From Thermodesulfovibrionia bacterium (lineage in GTDB: Bacteria > Nitrospirota > Thermodesulfovibrionia > UBA6902), in NCBI GenBank assembly GCA_947258735.1, contig CAMYJJ010000010.1:1-28603 (forward strand): a stretch of DNA of 28,603 nt, given 5' to 3'. This document shows, piece after piece, positions 19,098 to 26,064 of the stretch. The notes beneath the pieces were generated by a model, which saw nothing but the letters and a program-made list of their open reading frames with translations, had not been told where the DNA came from and did no database searches. Each line of letters begins with the position of its first letter. The first letter of the stretch is position 1. A program made the translations under genes and the position numbers.

Positions 19098-19260
19098 TAT
19101 AAAATCCGCGGCTTTTTATGACCATCCTCATGAATAAATATGCAAAATACATCCATGTACTATCTCTTATCGGTTATTGATTAAAATATCTTAATTGTAA
19201 TAATGCATTTACCGGAGGTTCATATTCCGTATATGCATACTTCATGTATACTATTTGGGT

Positions 19261-19935
19261 ATGAAGCAAATGCACCTTTTTCCCGGCCTTGATGCAATAC
19301 AAATAACGCGATATCTTCAAAAATCTGTCAGGAAGCATCTCATCGTGACTATTACTGACAATGCCACTATCATGCTCTCAATGAAAAGTAAAAGAGAGCA
19401 TGTCTCTCTCCGGCTGCACAGGATGTTTCTTTCTGCAGGCCATGATGTACTGGATGAACTGGCAGGATATATCAGAAACAGCCGAATAAAGACACCCATG
19501 ATCAGGAATTTTATCGATGGTAACACCCATAACATCAGGAAAAAGCCCCCCCGAAGAATAACATGTCTGCATAAAGGTAAAAGGTTCAACCTGCTGGAGA
19601 TATTCAACAATGTCAACGCAGAGTATTTTGATGGGACAATTGCTTCTTCCATTACCTGGAGTACCAGAAGTCCGAGGAGGTCAGTAGCAAAACGGACCCT
19701 GGGGAGTTACTCCCAGGACATGGATATGATACGGATCAATCCGGTTCTTGATTCTGCAAACGTCCCCGGATATTTTCTTGCATATGTGGTGTATCATGAA
19801 ATGCTTCATGCCGATCTGAATAATGAACCATCAACAGGCAAAAGAACTGTCCACTCCCGTGCATTCAAAAGACGGGAAAAATTATTCCGTCACTATGACC
19901 GTGCCATGGCATGGGAAAAAAAGAAGTGGGGGTAA
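19261..19935 (+). CDS. SprT-like zinc metalloprotease
   Basis: The product (224 residues from the ATG) has a C-terminal SprT-like peptidase region. It shows NLLEIFNNVNAEYFDGTI, ITWSTRSPRR, LGSY, IRINPVLD, then the zinc site VVYHEMLHADL (HExxH at 179-183) and a third ligand candidate in VHSRAFKRREKLF (His198). This arrangement is shared by SprT and Spartan/Wss1-like proteases, whose eukaryotic members act on DNA-protein crosslinks; the bacterial role is poorly known. The first 90 residues match nothing I recognise. A TTG two codons upstream (19255) is possible, but the ATG is preferred; neither has a ribosome site. It diverges from the HD-GYP gene across 163 bases. There is no signal peptide, so it is cytoplasmic. 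Confidence 0.82.
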   Translation: MKQMHLFPGLDAIQITRYLQKSVRKHLIVTITDNATIMLSMKSKREHVSLRLHRMFLSAGHDVLDELAGYIRNSRIKTPMIRNFIDGNTHNIRKKPPRRITCLHKGKRFNLLEIFNNVNAEYFDGTIASSITWSTRSPRRSVAKRTLGSYSQDMDMIRINPVLDSANVPGYFLAYVVYHEMLHADLNNEPSTGKRTVHSRAFKRREKLFRHYDRAMAWEKKKWG

Positions 19936-20308
19936 GATTCAGGTATTCGAGTCATAATTGGACCTACGGTTGATGTTCAACCTCTTCAAGAAAGAGCAGG
20001 CTCTTCCTTAGGCCTCATTAACCTTCTGCATCAGCATGTCAATTAATAAATACCCCCCAGCAGAATTACGAAGTATTAGACAAATATGTCATTCCGGCAG
20101 TCCTTTAGCCGGAATCCAGCCCATATAGAAAGACTCTGGATTCCCGCTCAAAAGACCGCGGGAATGACAAATAAAAGAGTTTATGATTTCCCCCTAAGCA
20201 GAGCCACGAGGAATTATTTTGTTTAAACTGATCACCCTTCAAGTTCTCTCCTTAACATCCCGATAACATACGCAGGAATGATTACACATGTAAGCACAGG
20301 GAGGTGTC
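19936..20308. other. Gene-free 373-base interval with repeats
   Basis: No coding frame of note. It holds a weak hairpin AAGAG-CAGG-CTCTT soon after the protease gene, an 83-base palindromic element (20087-20169), and two imperfect copies of a sequence of the form CCCCC(n)AGCAGA(nnn)ACGA(n)G(n)ATTA on either side of that element (about 20053-20080 and 20191-20216). Confidence 0.6.
20087..20169. repeat. 83-bp palindromic repeat element (MITE-like)
   Basis: The ends are inverted: TGTCATTCC at the left and GGAATGACA at the right. Each half forms its own hairpin, ATTCCGGC with GCCGGAAT on the left and ATTCCCGC with GCGGGAAT on the right. The inner sequences GGAATCCAG and CTGGATTCC are also inverted, so the whole element can fold as one long stem. 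This sequence type is a familiar dispersed intergenic repeat in many bacterial genomes (from memory). It may serve as a terminator for the protease gene. Confidence 0.8.
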
Positions 20309-20650
20309 ATGATGTTTAATTCATTGGAGCAGTGCCATATATGCAGGAACGAATATACGTCCATGCATGTAGAAGTAAAACCGGGAATACTGATTTATGC
20401 ATGTTCTTCCTGTCTGGAGAAAGCAAAGGACAGCTTTATCTGGGTCTGTATCACGTGCGGCAAAACATATTTCAGGCCCAGGGAAATGGTGCTCAACAGG
20501 CTGCAGGGCTACGGACTGGACAATGCAAACGTTCTCTGTGATGGAGCACAGCTTATTATGGGGATTGATATATGCATTGACTGCGATCCCCAGGGGATTT
20601 TGGATTATGTGCAGTCGGGAGATGCGGATCTTGATGTTGCAATGTGCTAG
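20309..20650 (+). CDS. Small CxxC-rich protein, unknown function
   Basis: The 113-residue protein has four CxxC pairs (Cys 9/12, 32/35, 47/50, 89/92) plus Cys77 and Cys113, a pattern consistent with two or more zinc-ribbon or rubredoxin-like knuckles. I do not recognise the family. The segment WVCITCGKTYFRPREMVLNRL looks like a zinc knuckle followed by a basic helix. The start is supported by AGGGAGG just upstream; ATG codons at 20309 and 20312 are both possible, and the second has the better spacing (seven bases). It is convergent with the SPL-like gene, 80 bases apart, and preceded by the palindromic element. Metal binding is inferred; nucleic-acid or regulatory roles are guesses. Confidence 0.72.
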   Translation: MMFNSLEQCHICRNEYTSMHVEVKPGILIYACSSCLEKAKDSFIWVCITCGKTYFRPREMVLNRLQGYGLDNANVLCDGAQLIMGIDICIDCDPQGILDYVQSGDADLDVAMC

Positions 20651-20730
20651 ACAGCCGGTTCATTTCGTCTGCCATTTGTAATCTGAAATTTAATTGATAT
20701 GCGGCAGTATTGAGGTCGGCTGCATAAAGG

Positions 20731-21744
20731 TTACGCGTAATCCTCCGCTACAGGCCGCTTTTTCCCTATACCATACCGCTCATAGAGGGATGCTGCAAAA
20801 AGATAATCCAGTTGTTTAATTGATGCCGGGCAGGAGCCAAAGACCTTTTCCCATACATCCCATCGTTCCATACATAAGTAGACAAGGGTGCTGTCTGAAA
20901 TATGCGTTCTTAAGCGTCTGTAAAGATAACGGTACATGGCAAGCCTGAGCGGTTTAACATACCTGACCTTGGCATCATCACCTGCAATCATTTCAGCACA
21001 TGTCAGTCTGCTGCCCGGATAATTGTTTTCTATCTTCTTTTTCATCTCCGGATTAAAACGCAGGCTTCCAATCGATATCCAGGCCACCCTGTCAGGATGA
21101 ATGGCAGAAAAAACATCATCTACAAGTTTTTCATATCCCGTTTCCCATCCATTATGAAATATCATCGGATCAAAATGAAGACCTATGAGATACCCTGCCT
21201 TATAGACCTTATGCATCGCATTAATCCTTTTTTCAAGGGATGCCGTTCCATGTTCTTCTGAGGATATAACCTGTTCCGGATTAAGAGACCATGATATGAC
21301 AGTCCTGTTTCTGTGGTTGATTCCAAGAATGGAATCAACCCTGTCAGACTTTGTCTTTAGTTCCAGAACAGCATTGTCAATAGCTGAAAACTCCTGAATA
21401 AGCTCCGCAGCCTGTCCGGTGCCTGTTTCCAGGGCAAGACTGTCACCCAGCTCCCAGGTGCCTATACGGAACAGTCTTTCCGGTTCTTTTCTTATTTTAT
21501 CCCTGACCTCATCCAAGAGCTCAGGGACCTCTTCCACGAGCTTTGTAACACCATCCGTCAGATAATTCTGAAGAAAACAGTAAGAACACTCAAATGGGCA
21601 GTTATGTACAGACCTCAGGACATGGACATTACAGCAAAGATATTTTTCATTAAAGGTTGCGCAGACTTTCATGGCCTCGCCCTTTTTTCCTACCCTGTGC
21701 AGCTCATCTTTCCCGTCCCTGAAATGAACCGCATTTACCTTCAT
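20731..21744 (-). CDS. Spore photoproduct lyase-like radical SAM protein
   Basis: The 337-residue protein resembles spore photoproduct lyase, a radical SAM enzyme that repairs the UV-induced thymine dimer of spore DNA. The 4Fe-4S motif is CPFECSYCFLQNYL, giving the CX3CX2C spacing (Cys 49, 53, 56) typical of SPL, with SAM-domain segments FHNGWETGYEKLVDD, ISIGSLRFNPEMKKKI and a C-terminal CMERWDVWEKVFG. The region aligned to the Bacillus hydrogen-donor cysteine (Cys141, in EAACTSD from memory) here reads TWELGDSLALE, with no cysteine. SPL homologues in non-spore-formers are known, but their substrates mostly are not. It is the last gene of a three-gene operon, three bases after the ParB-like gene. 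DNA repair is plausible; another substrate is possible. Confidence 0.85.
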   Translation of the reverse strand: MKVNAVHFRDGKDELHRVGKKGEAMKVCATFNEKYLCCNVHVLRSVHNCPFECSYCFLQNYLTDGVTKLVEEVPELLDEVRDKIRKEPERLFRIGTWELGDSLALETGTGQAAELIQEFSAIDNAVLELKTKSDRVDSILGINHRNRTVISWSLNPEQVISSEEHGTASLEKRINAMHKVYKAGYLIGLHFDPMIFHNGWETGYEKLVDDVFSAIHPDRVAWISIGSLRFNPEMKKKIENNYPGSRLTCAEMIAGDDAKVRYVKPLRLAMYRYLYRRLRTHISDSTLVYLCMERWDVWEKVFGSCPASIKQLDYLFAASLYERYGIGKKRPVAEDYA

Positions 21745-21747
21745 CGC

Positions 21748-22719
21748 TTAAAGCTCATCAAGAATTGATTCAATGGCGACTTTGATTTCATCCGATTGGA
21801 GGTTATGTAGAATTCCGGACCATTTTACCGGGTCGCTGATCGATATAGTAATGTCTATTTTCTTGTTTTCAAGGGTCCTGTCCCAATGTATCTTTAGTTC
21901 TTTTTGCAGGTTGGTTGCTTTGACCGCCTTTTCTATTCTTTTATTTGAAGCACTGAGAATGGGGAACTTCCTCAGGTGAAGAAGCCTGCGGAACTTATCG
22001 GTCTTTTCACGCGGGGCAAGGGAGGATTCAAAAATCTCCTGGACATCGGGCTCAGCAAGGAAATCCTTGATGTTCATATTCTCCCTCTTCAGGTAATCGT
22101 TGATATGAGTTGCTATCTCGTCAAGGGTTGAGGCAGTCAGCTGCATCATGGATTTCCAGCCCATGAGTGTCTTAAGCAGGTCCCGGGGATAATGAGTGAA
22201 ATTTACAAGCTGTTTAAAAGATGTTTTTTTATCATGACAGAACTGTTTTATCTCTCCGGGAAGATTGTTGATACGTTCACACTCTCTCAGAAATTCACTA
22301 TGCGGCTTAAAGTCAAAACTCAAACAGAGCGTGTCCAGTATCCAGGCTTCAGGTACATTTAATGATATGGCAAAACAGATGGCCTGTACTTTATTTATAA
22401 TACTCGACCCTATCTCATGTCTTTTGTTACATATTAAGAGAGAGATAATATCAGTAACAGGAGAAGTCTCGGGTAGTATCATTGCACTGATCTTTTTCAG
22501 CTGGGTCAGTTTGGCATGCTGCATCCTTTTTACCCCGTCTATCAGATTAAGCTGTTTATTGCTGTCCCTGTAGACAATAACCGGATAGAGTATGCCAAGC
22601 GACTGAAAAGAGCTGATCTGGCAGGAAGGTTCAGCCACGGATTCAAGGATATAGTCCTGCAGGTAAAAGAGGCTGTCATTTACCAGCACATCTTTTATAT
22701 CTACCATCTCGACAGTCAT
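21748..22719 (-). CDS. ParB-like domain protein
   Basis: The 323-residue protein starts with a ParB/sulfiredoxin-like fold: LGILYPVIVYRDSNKQLNLI then DGVKRMQHAKLTQLKKI at residues 41-77, matching the ParB pattern of an LxPI strand followed by xGxRRxxAa. The usual GERR signature reads DGVKR, so CTP use as in true ParB is uncertain. The middle and end are helical and charged, without a clear ParB helix-turn-helix; the segment at about 105-190 might correspond to one. It is not next to parA and is unlikely to be the chromosomal partition protein. Its ATG overlaps the stop of the upstream phosphorylase/GT2 gene by four bases (ATGA), and the SPL-like gene begins three bases after its stop, so the three are co-translated. 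Confidence 0.75.
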   Translation of the reverse strand: MTVEMVDIKDVLVNDSLFYLQDYILESVAEPSCQISSFQSLGILYPVIVYRDSNKQLNLIDGVKRMQHAKLTQLKKISAMILPETSPVTDIISLLICNKRHEIGSSIINKVQAICFAISLNVPEAWILDTLCLSFDFKPHSEFLRECERINNLPGEIKQFCHDKKTSFKQLVNFTHYPRDLLKTLMGWKSMMQLTASTLDEIATHINDYLKRENMNIKDFLAEPDVQEIFESSLAPREKTDKFRRLLHLRKFPILSASNKRIEKAVKATNLQKELKIHWDRTLENKKIDITISISDPVKWSGILHNLQSDEIKVAIESILDEL

Positions 22720-24200
22720 CTGGTTATTTTACACCATTCAGACGCATCGCTCAGGGATACCATCATATTTTTATATGCATCTGCTTCATCATGTTTACCC
22801 CTCTTCTCACAACCCTGAATCAGTATTGATAATTTTTCCCTCAGGACATCCGCCATTTTATTCCTGAAGTACGGGACCTGTTCATGTTTTATTCTCCCCA
22901 GAAGAGAGATGACACGAAACCTGTCCATGGCCGGAAATTTTTGTGAGAGCTGGTCTGCATGTCCACCATATTTGATCACTGACGGTGTACGGTCAAGCCC
23001 CACCGGATGGTCCCGTGATATCTTCAGCCAGAGATCGTAATCTTCACAAACAGGCAGATCTCTGTTAAATCCTCCATACCGCTCAAATAAAGACAGTTTC
23101 ATCATGACTCCTGACGGGGAAATAAGACATCGATACAGGGAAGGTTCCCATATCCATCCTGATTTTTTTTCGTGGTGTCTGCAGGCGTTTACCCGTTTCC
23201 CGTTTCTAATCCAGATCTCTTCAGACTGCATTATCTGATAAAACGGATATTGCCCAAGATATTCCATCTGTTTTCCCAGCTTGTCTTTTTCCCAGCAATC
23301 ATCAGAGTCCAGAAAGGCTATCCATTCTGATGCAGCATGTTTAACCCCTTCATTCCTTGCTGCAGAAGGCCCTCCATTATCAGTCAGATTAATCACATGA
23401 ACGCTGTTTCCGTATCCCCTGATAACAGCTTCCGTCCCATCTGTTGATCCGTCATTGACTACGATAAGCTCTTCCGGTTTGGTGGATTGACTGAGCACAG
23501 AATCAATTGCCCTGATAATTGATGCTTCCCGATTGTACACAGGGACCACGACTGACACTGTCTCCCTGTTGTCCTGAAGAAATGCAAGTATCCCCTTAAC
23601 AGCCTTCTCAAAGAGATATATATTATTATTAAAATCAGCCTGTGTGTTTCTGTCAGAGTAATCTGTACTGAACTTAAGAGAATGAAAACTTGTATCGGTC
23701 GGACGAAAGACCTTAGCCTGTGCAAAACATTCCATATCAACTGTATCATGGGCCTTCCATCTCTGAGGAACATCTTCCGATGCGTGATTAACACTGATCA
23801 TTGAATTCACTTCCCGTACATCATCCTGGATGGGGATGGGACAGCGTCTGTCCATCTCCAGCTGATCACCCTCTTCATTCACCACCCATCCGGGCCGGAC
23901 CCATTTCCCCGGTTCATACTTTCTGTTCATTACGCCGCATGTTCCAATGTTAAGAACAAAGTAAGGAGAGATATTGTCCCTGATCCAGCGTGCTGCTTTT
24001 TCACTGGCCGCTGGTCCACTGCCCGTTATGACAGCAATCATTCCGCAGCCATGGTTCTTCCTCCCTGATAAAGCTCCTGACGTAAGTGCTGACATTGAAA
24101 TGACCGGTATATTATGAGATGCCAACCAGTCACGGGGCACCTCTTTTTTCAGAGCAAACGTCAGTACAAGATGGATTGCTGTATTCTTATGCACATTCAT
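22716..24200 (-). CDS. Nucleoside phosphorylase-like / GT2 glycosyltransferase fusion
   Basis: This protein (494 residues from the ATG; residue numbers here count from the GTG at 24215, 499 residues) joins two enzymes. Residues 10-215 resemble the MTA/SAH nucleosidase and nucleoside phosphorylase fold: ITGSGPAASEKAARWI (63-78), YFVLNIGTCGVM (85-96), VDMECFAQA (159-167, the VDME ribose-binding motif) and STDYSD (183-188). Residues 219-480 are a family 2 glycosyltransferase with VSVVVPVYNRE, VVNDGSTDGT (252-261) and FLDSDDCWEKDKL (301-313). I know no standard enzyme with this pairing. The ATG at 24200 is preferred, since phosphorylase-like sequence begins directly after it; neither start has a ribosome site. 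It opens the operon with the ParB-like and SPL-like genes. No membrane helix is evident, so it is cytoplasmic. Confidence 0.82.
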   Translation of the reverse strand: MNVHKNTAIHLVLTFALKKEVPRDWLASHNIPVISMSALTSGALSGRKNHGCGMIAVITGSGPAASEKAARWIRDNISPYFVLNIGTCGVMNRKYEPGKWVRPGWVVNEEGDQLEMDRRCPIPIQDDVREVNSMISVNHASEDVPQRWKAHDTVDMECFAQAKVFRPTDTSFHSLKFSTDYSDRNTQADFNNNIYLFEKAVKGILAFLQDNRETVSVVVPVYNREASIIRAIDSVLSQSTKPEELIVVNDGSTDGTEAVIRGYGNSVHVINLTDNGGPSAARNEGVKHAASEWIAFLDSDDCWEKDKLGKQMEYLGQYPFYQIMQSEEIWIRNGKRVNACRHHEKKSGWIWEPSLYRCLISPSGVMMKLSLFERYGGFNRDLPVCEDYDLWLKISRDHPVGLDRTPSVIKYGGHADQLSQKFPAMDRFRVISLLGRIKHEQVPYFRNKMADVLREKLSILIQGCEKRGKHDEADAYKNMMVSLSDASEWCKITR

Positions 24201-24295
24201 TTTTCGCAGAATCACTCATCATGCTCTCGATATATAGAGAATATATTATGTAATATAATGAGAATTATTATATTTTCAGTATAGCTGGAGTGTTC

Positions 24296-24904
24296 ATGAT
24301 AAAGGCCATAATTTTTGACTATGGAAATGTAATCAGCGCACTGGACAATACCCTGTTTCTTAAGGCAATTGCCGGGAGTTCAGAAAAGACCGTACCTGAG
24401 TTGCATGAATTAATATATGTGCAGTCAGACCTTCCCACCCGGTATGAAACCGGGTTGATTAGTTCACAGGAATTTTTTAGCCGGACAAAAAAATTATGCG
24501 GACTGCGTATCAGTCAGTCAGATTTTATCAGGGCATTTACCGGTATTTTCACTCCCATTCAATCCACACTTGACCTGATCCAGAGATTAAAACCCGAATA
24601 CAGACTGGGACTTCTGTCTAATACGAACGAGTGGGATTTTACATATGAAATAGCAAAGATCAGTGTGTTTAATCTCTTTGATACGGTGACCGTCTCTTAC
24701 AGGGTAAAGGCCATGAAACCGGACAGAGCAATGTACCTTGATGCGTTGACCAAGCTTGGGCTAAAACCGGAAGAGTGTGTGTATATAGATGATATTAAGG
24801 AATATGCCGATGCTGCCAGCGCTCTCGGAATCAGGGGCATCCAATACATAGACCATGATTCACTGCTTGGGTCACTGGCAGGTCTTGGTTGTCATATTCA
24901 ATAA
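24296..24904 (+). CDS. HAD-family phosphatase
   Basis: The product (202 residues) is a HAD-superfamily hydrolase. Motif I is FDYGNVIS, with the nucleophile Asp but Gly in place of the usual second Asp; motif II is LLSNTNEWDF; motif III Lys is in VKAMKPDRAMY; motif IV is VYIDDIKEYADAA. The DxGNV form is shared with YihX, the glucose-1-phosphate phosphatase of E. coli, and related small sugar phosphatases; the closest role is therefore a sugar-phosphate phosphatase, but the substrate is not determined. The ATG at 24296 has GGAG five bases upstream; the GTG at 24290 overlaps that site and is rejected. The gene diverges from the phosphorylase/GT2 operon across a 95-base AT-rich region containing TATAAT at 24254-24259. 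Confidence 0.88.
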   Translation: MIKAIIFDYGNVISALDNTLFLKAIAGSSEKTVPELHELIYVQSDLPTRYETGLISSQEFFSRTKKLCGLRISQSDFIRAFTGIFTPIQSTLDLIQRLKPEYRLGLLSNTNEWDFTYEIAKISVFNLFDTVTVSYRVKAMKPDRAMYLDALTKLGLKPEECVYIDDIKEYADAASALGIRGIQYIDHDSLLGSLAGLGCHIQ

Positions 24905-24996
24905 ATCCCTCATCAGAACCCGGGTTCAGATATCGTGTAGAAAACTCGATATAAAAGTACATAACACCGGATTGCTGTAATAAAGGAGGCGTTATC

Positions 24997-25206
24997 ATGA
25001 CATACAAGGAATTACTGGACATGTACGCAGGGAAAAAGGCCCACTTTGACCTGAGCCAGGAAGGCTGCTATCTCCTTGATTTTACAGGGGCGTCATATAC
25101 CAATGTACTGGTACATGAGCCCCACGAAGAGTTTGTGATTCTCTTTGATGAGGTGGAAAAATACAAGTTTGCCCTTCCCTATTCCCAGACCATCATCCGG
25201 ATGTAG
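24997..25206 (+). CDS. Small 69-residue protein, possible Sm-like fold
   Basis: A 69-residue protein is well supported by AAAGGAGG (24983-24990) six bases before the ATG. I do not recognise a named family. The alternating hydrophobic pattern suggests a small beta-barrel, and the C-terminal stretch EEFVILFDEVEKYKFALPYS followed by QTIIRM resembles the second Sm motif of Hfq (FVIL...YKHAISTI), though the first Sm motif is not convincing. It lies 92 bases after the HAD gene on the same strand, and could be co-transcribed. RNA binding is only a hypothesis. Confidence 0.7.
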   Translation: MTYKELLDMYAGKKAHFDLSQEGCYLLDFTGASYTNVLVHEPHEEFVILFDEVEKYKFALPYSQTIIRM

Positions 25207-25436
25207 CAGCTAATATACTTATATACTTTATTTTCATAGGGGGAAATGAGACATACATAATTTTCACTGCAATATCTGACACAATAACAGCTTCACTGGA
25301 CATGCATTTACTGCATCATAAAATATTCTTATCCCAGCATTATTCCCTTTATATATGCGTTTGATTCTTATAGACTATACGATCTTCAGCACATTCTCAT
25401 TTCATATATTTCGGCAGTTTTATAAAGGGAGGAATG

Positions 25437-25892
25437 ATGGACACACATGAAATAATTAACGGTTGTATTAAAGTTGAGAGTGCAGCATCGTCAATTTATG
25501 GCAAACTCATGCAGCTGTTTCCTGACGAGCAGGATTTCTGGGAAGGACTCCATAATGACGAAAAAGATCACATATCATTTTTAAATGATGTAAAATCTCT
25601 CGGATTAAGCGATGAAGTCCAGAAAATGGATTTACTCCCCTCAAAATCCATGGTTAAAGAGGCAGTAAAACTGGCAACCAGTATTAACAAAAAGATACAC
25701 CATAATCCGGTCACCCTTAAGCAGGCACTTGACCTTACCCTGAAATTAGAAGAGTCAATGGTAGAAACCTATACAAACGAACTGATAGCTTCTCTCCTGT
25801 CCTGTGATAACCCGGCCTCATATAATACTTTCCTGAAAACCGAAAAAGACCATAAAAGTAAAATCATACGGAAAATAAAGCAGGAAGGGTAA
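25437..25892 (+). CDS. Rubrerythrin/ferritin-like diiron protein
   Basis: The product (151 residues) looks like a four-helix ferritin-like protein. Likely metal ligands are in CIKVESAASSIY (Glu14), HNDEKDHISFL (Glu42, His45, an ExxH motif), KLEESMVETYTNE, and KTEKDHKSKI (second ExxH). No rubredoxin CxxC tail is present, so it is of the short rubrerythrin type, which usually reduces peroxide or stores iron. ATG codons occur at 25434 and 25437 after AGGGAGG; the second is chosen for spacing (four bases rather than one). The 227 bases upstream contain no gene and presumably hold its promoter, though no strong -35/-10 pair stood out. A stem-loop follows the stop directly. Confidence 0.78.
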   Translation: MDTHEIINGCIKVESAASSIYGKLMQLFPDEQDFWEGLHNDEKDHISFLNDVKSLGLSDEVQKMDLLPSKSMVKEAVKLATSINKKIHHNPVTLKQALDLTLKLEESMVETYTNELIASLLSCDNPASYNTFLKTEKDHKSKIIRKIKQEG

Positions 25893-25893
25893 A

Positions 25894-25928
25894 AAAGGGG
25901 CAGACCTTGACATGAGACATGCCCCTTT
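25894..25928. terminator. Stem-loop after the rubrerythrin-like gene
   Basis: AAAGGGGCA (25894-25902) pairs perfectly with TGCCCCTTT (25920-25928) around a 17-base loop, starting two bases after the stop codon. The downstream arm ends in TTTCT, so it can act as a modest intrinsic terminator. The sequence might instead be one end of a dispersed repeat. Confidence 0.5.
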
Positions 25929-26064
25929 CTAAGCCAGAGAGTTTCTTTCTCAGCTTTCTGTTTTCTGCTAATTCTCTGATGAATTCGTCAATCTCTTTTA
26001 TCCACACCTGGAATTTACTATATGCGTTTACTATGTTAATGGATGTGAATGCAGCCCTCACTTT

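Noticed and set aside
21748..22719. Chromosomal partition protein (parB)
   Set aside because: No parA or parS-like sites nearby, altered signature motif, and operon partners unrelated to segregation.
23459..23794. 111-codon minus-strand frame inside the phosphorylase/GT2 gene
   Set aside because: Same-strand alternative frame across the domain junction; the main frame contains VDME and GT2 motifs here, so there is no frameshift.
25864..26061. 65-codon minus-strand frame with a GTG start
   Set aside because: No ribosome site, overlaps the rubrerythrin-like gene's end, and part of it is just the translated stem-loop. Kept only as a possible mobile-element remnant.
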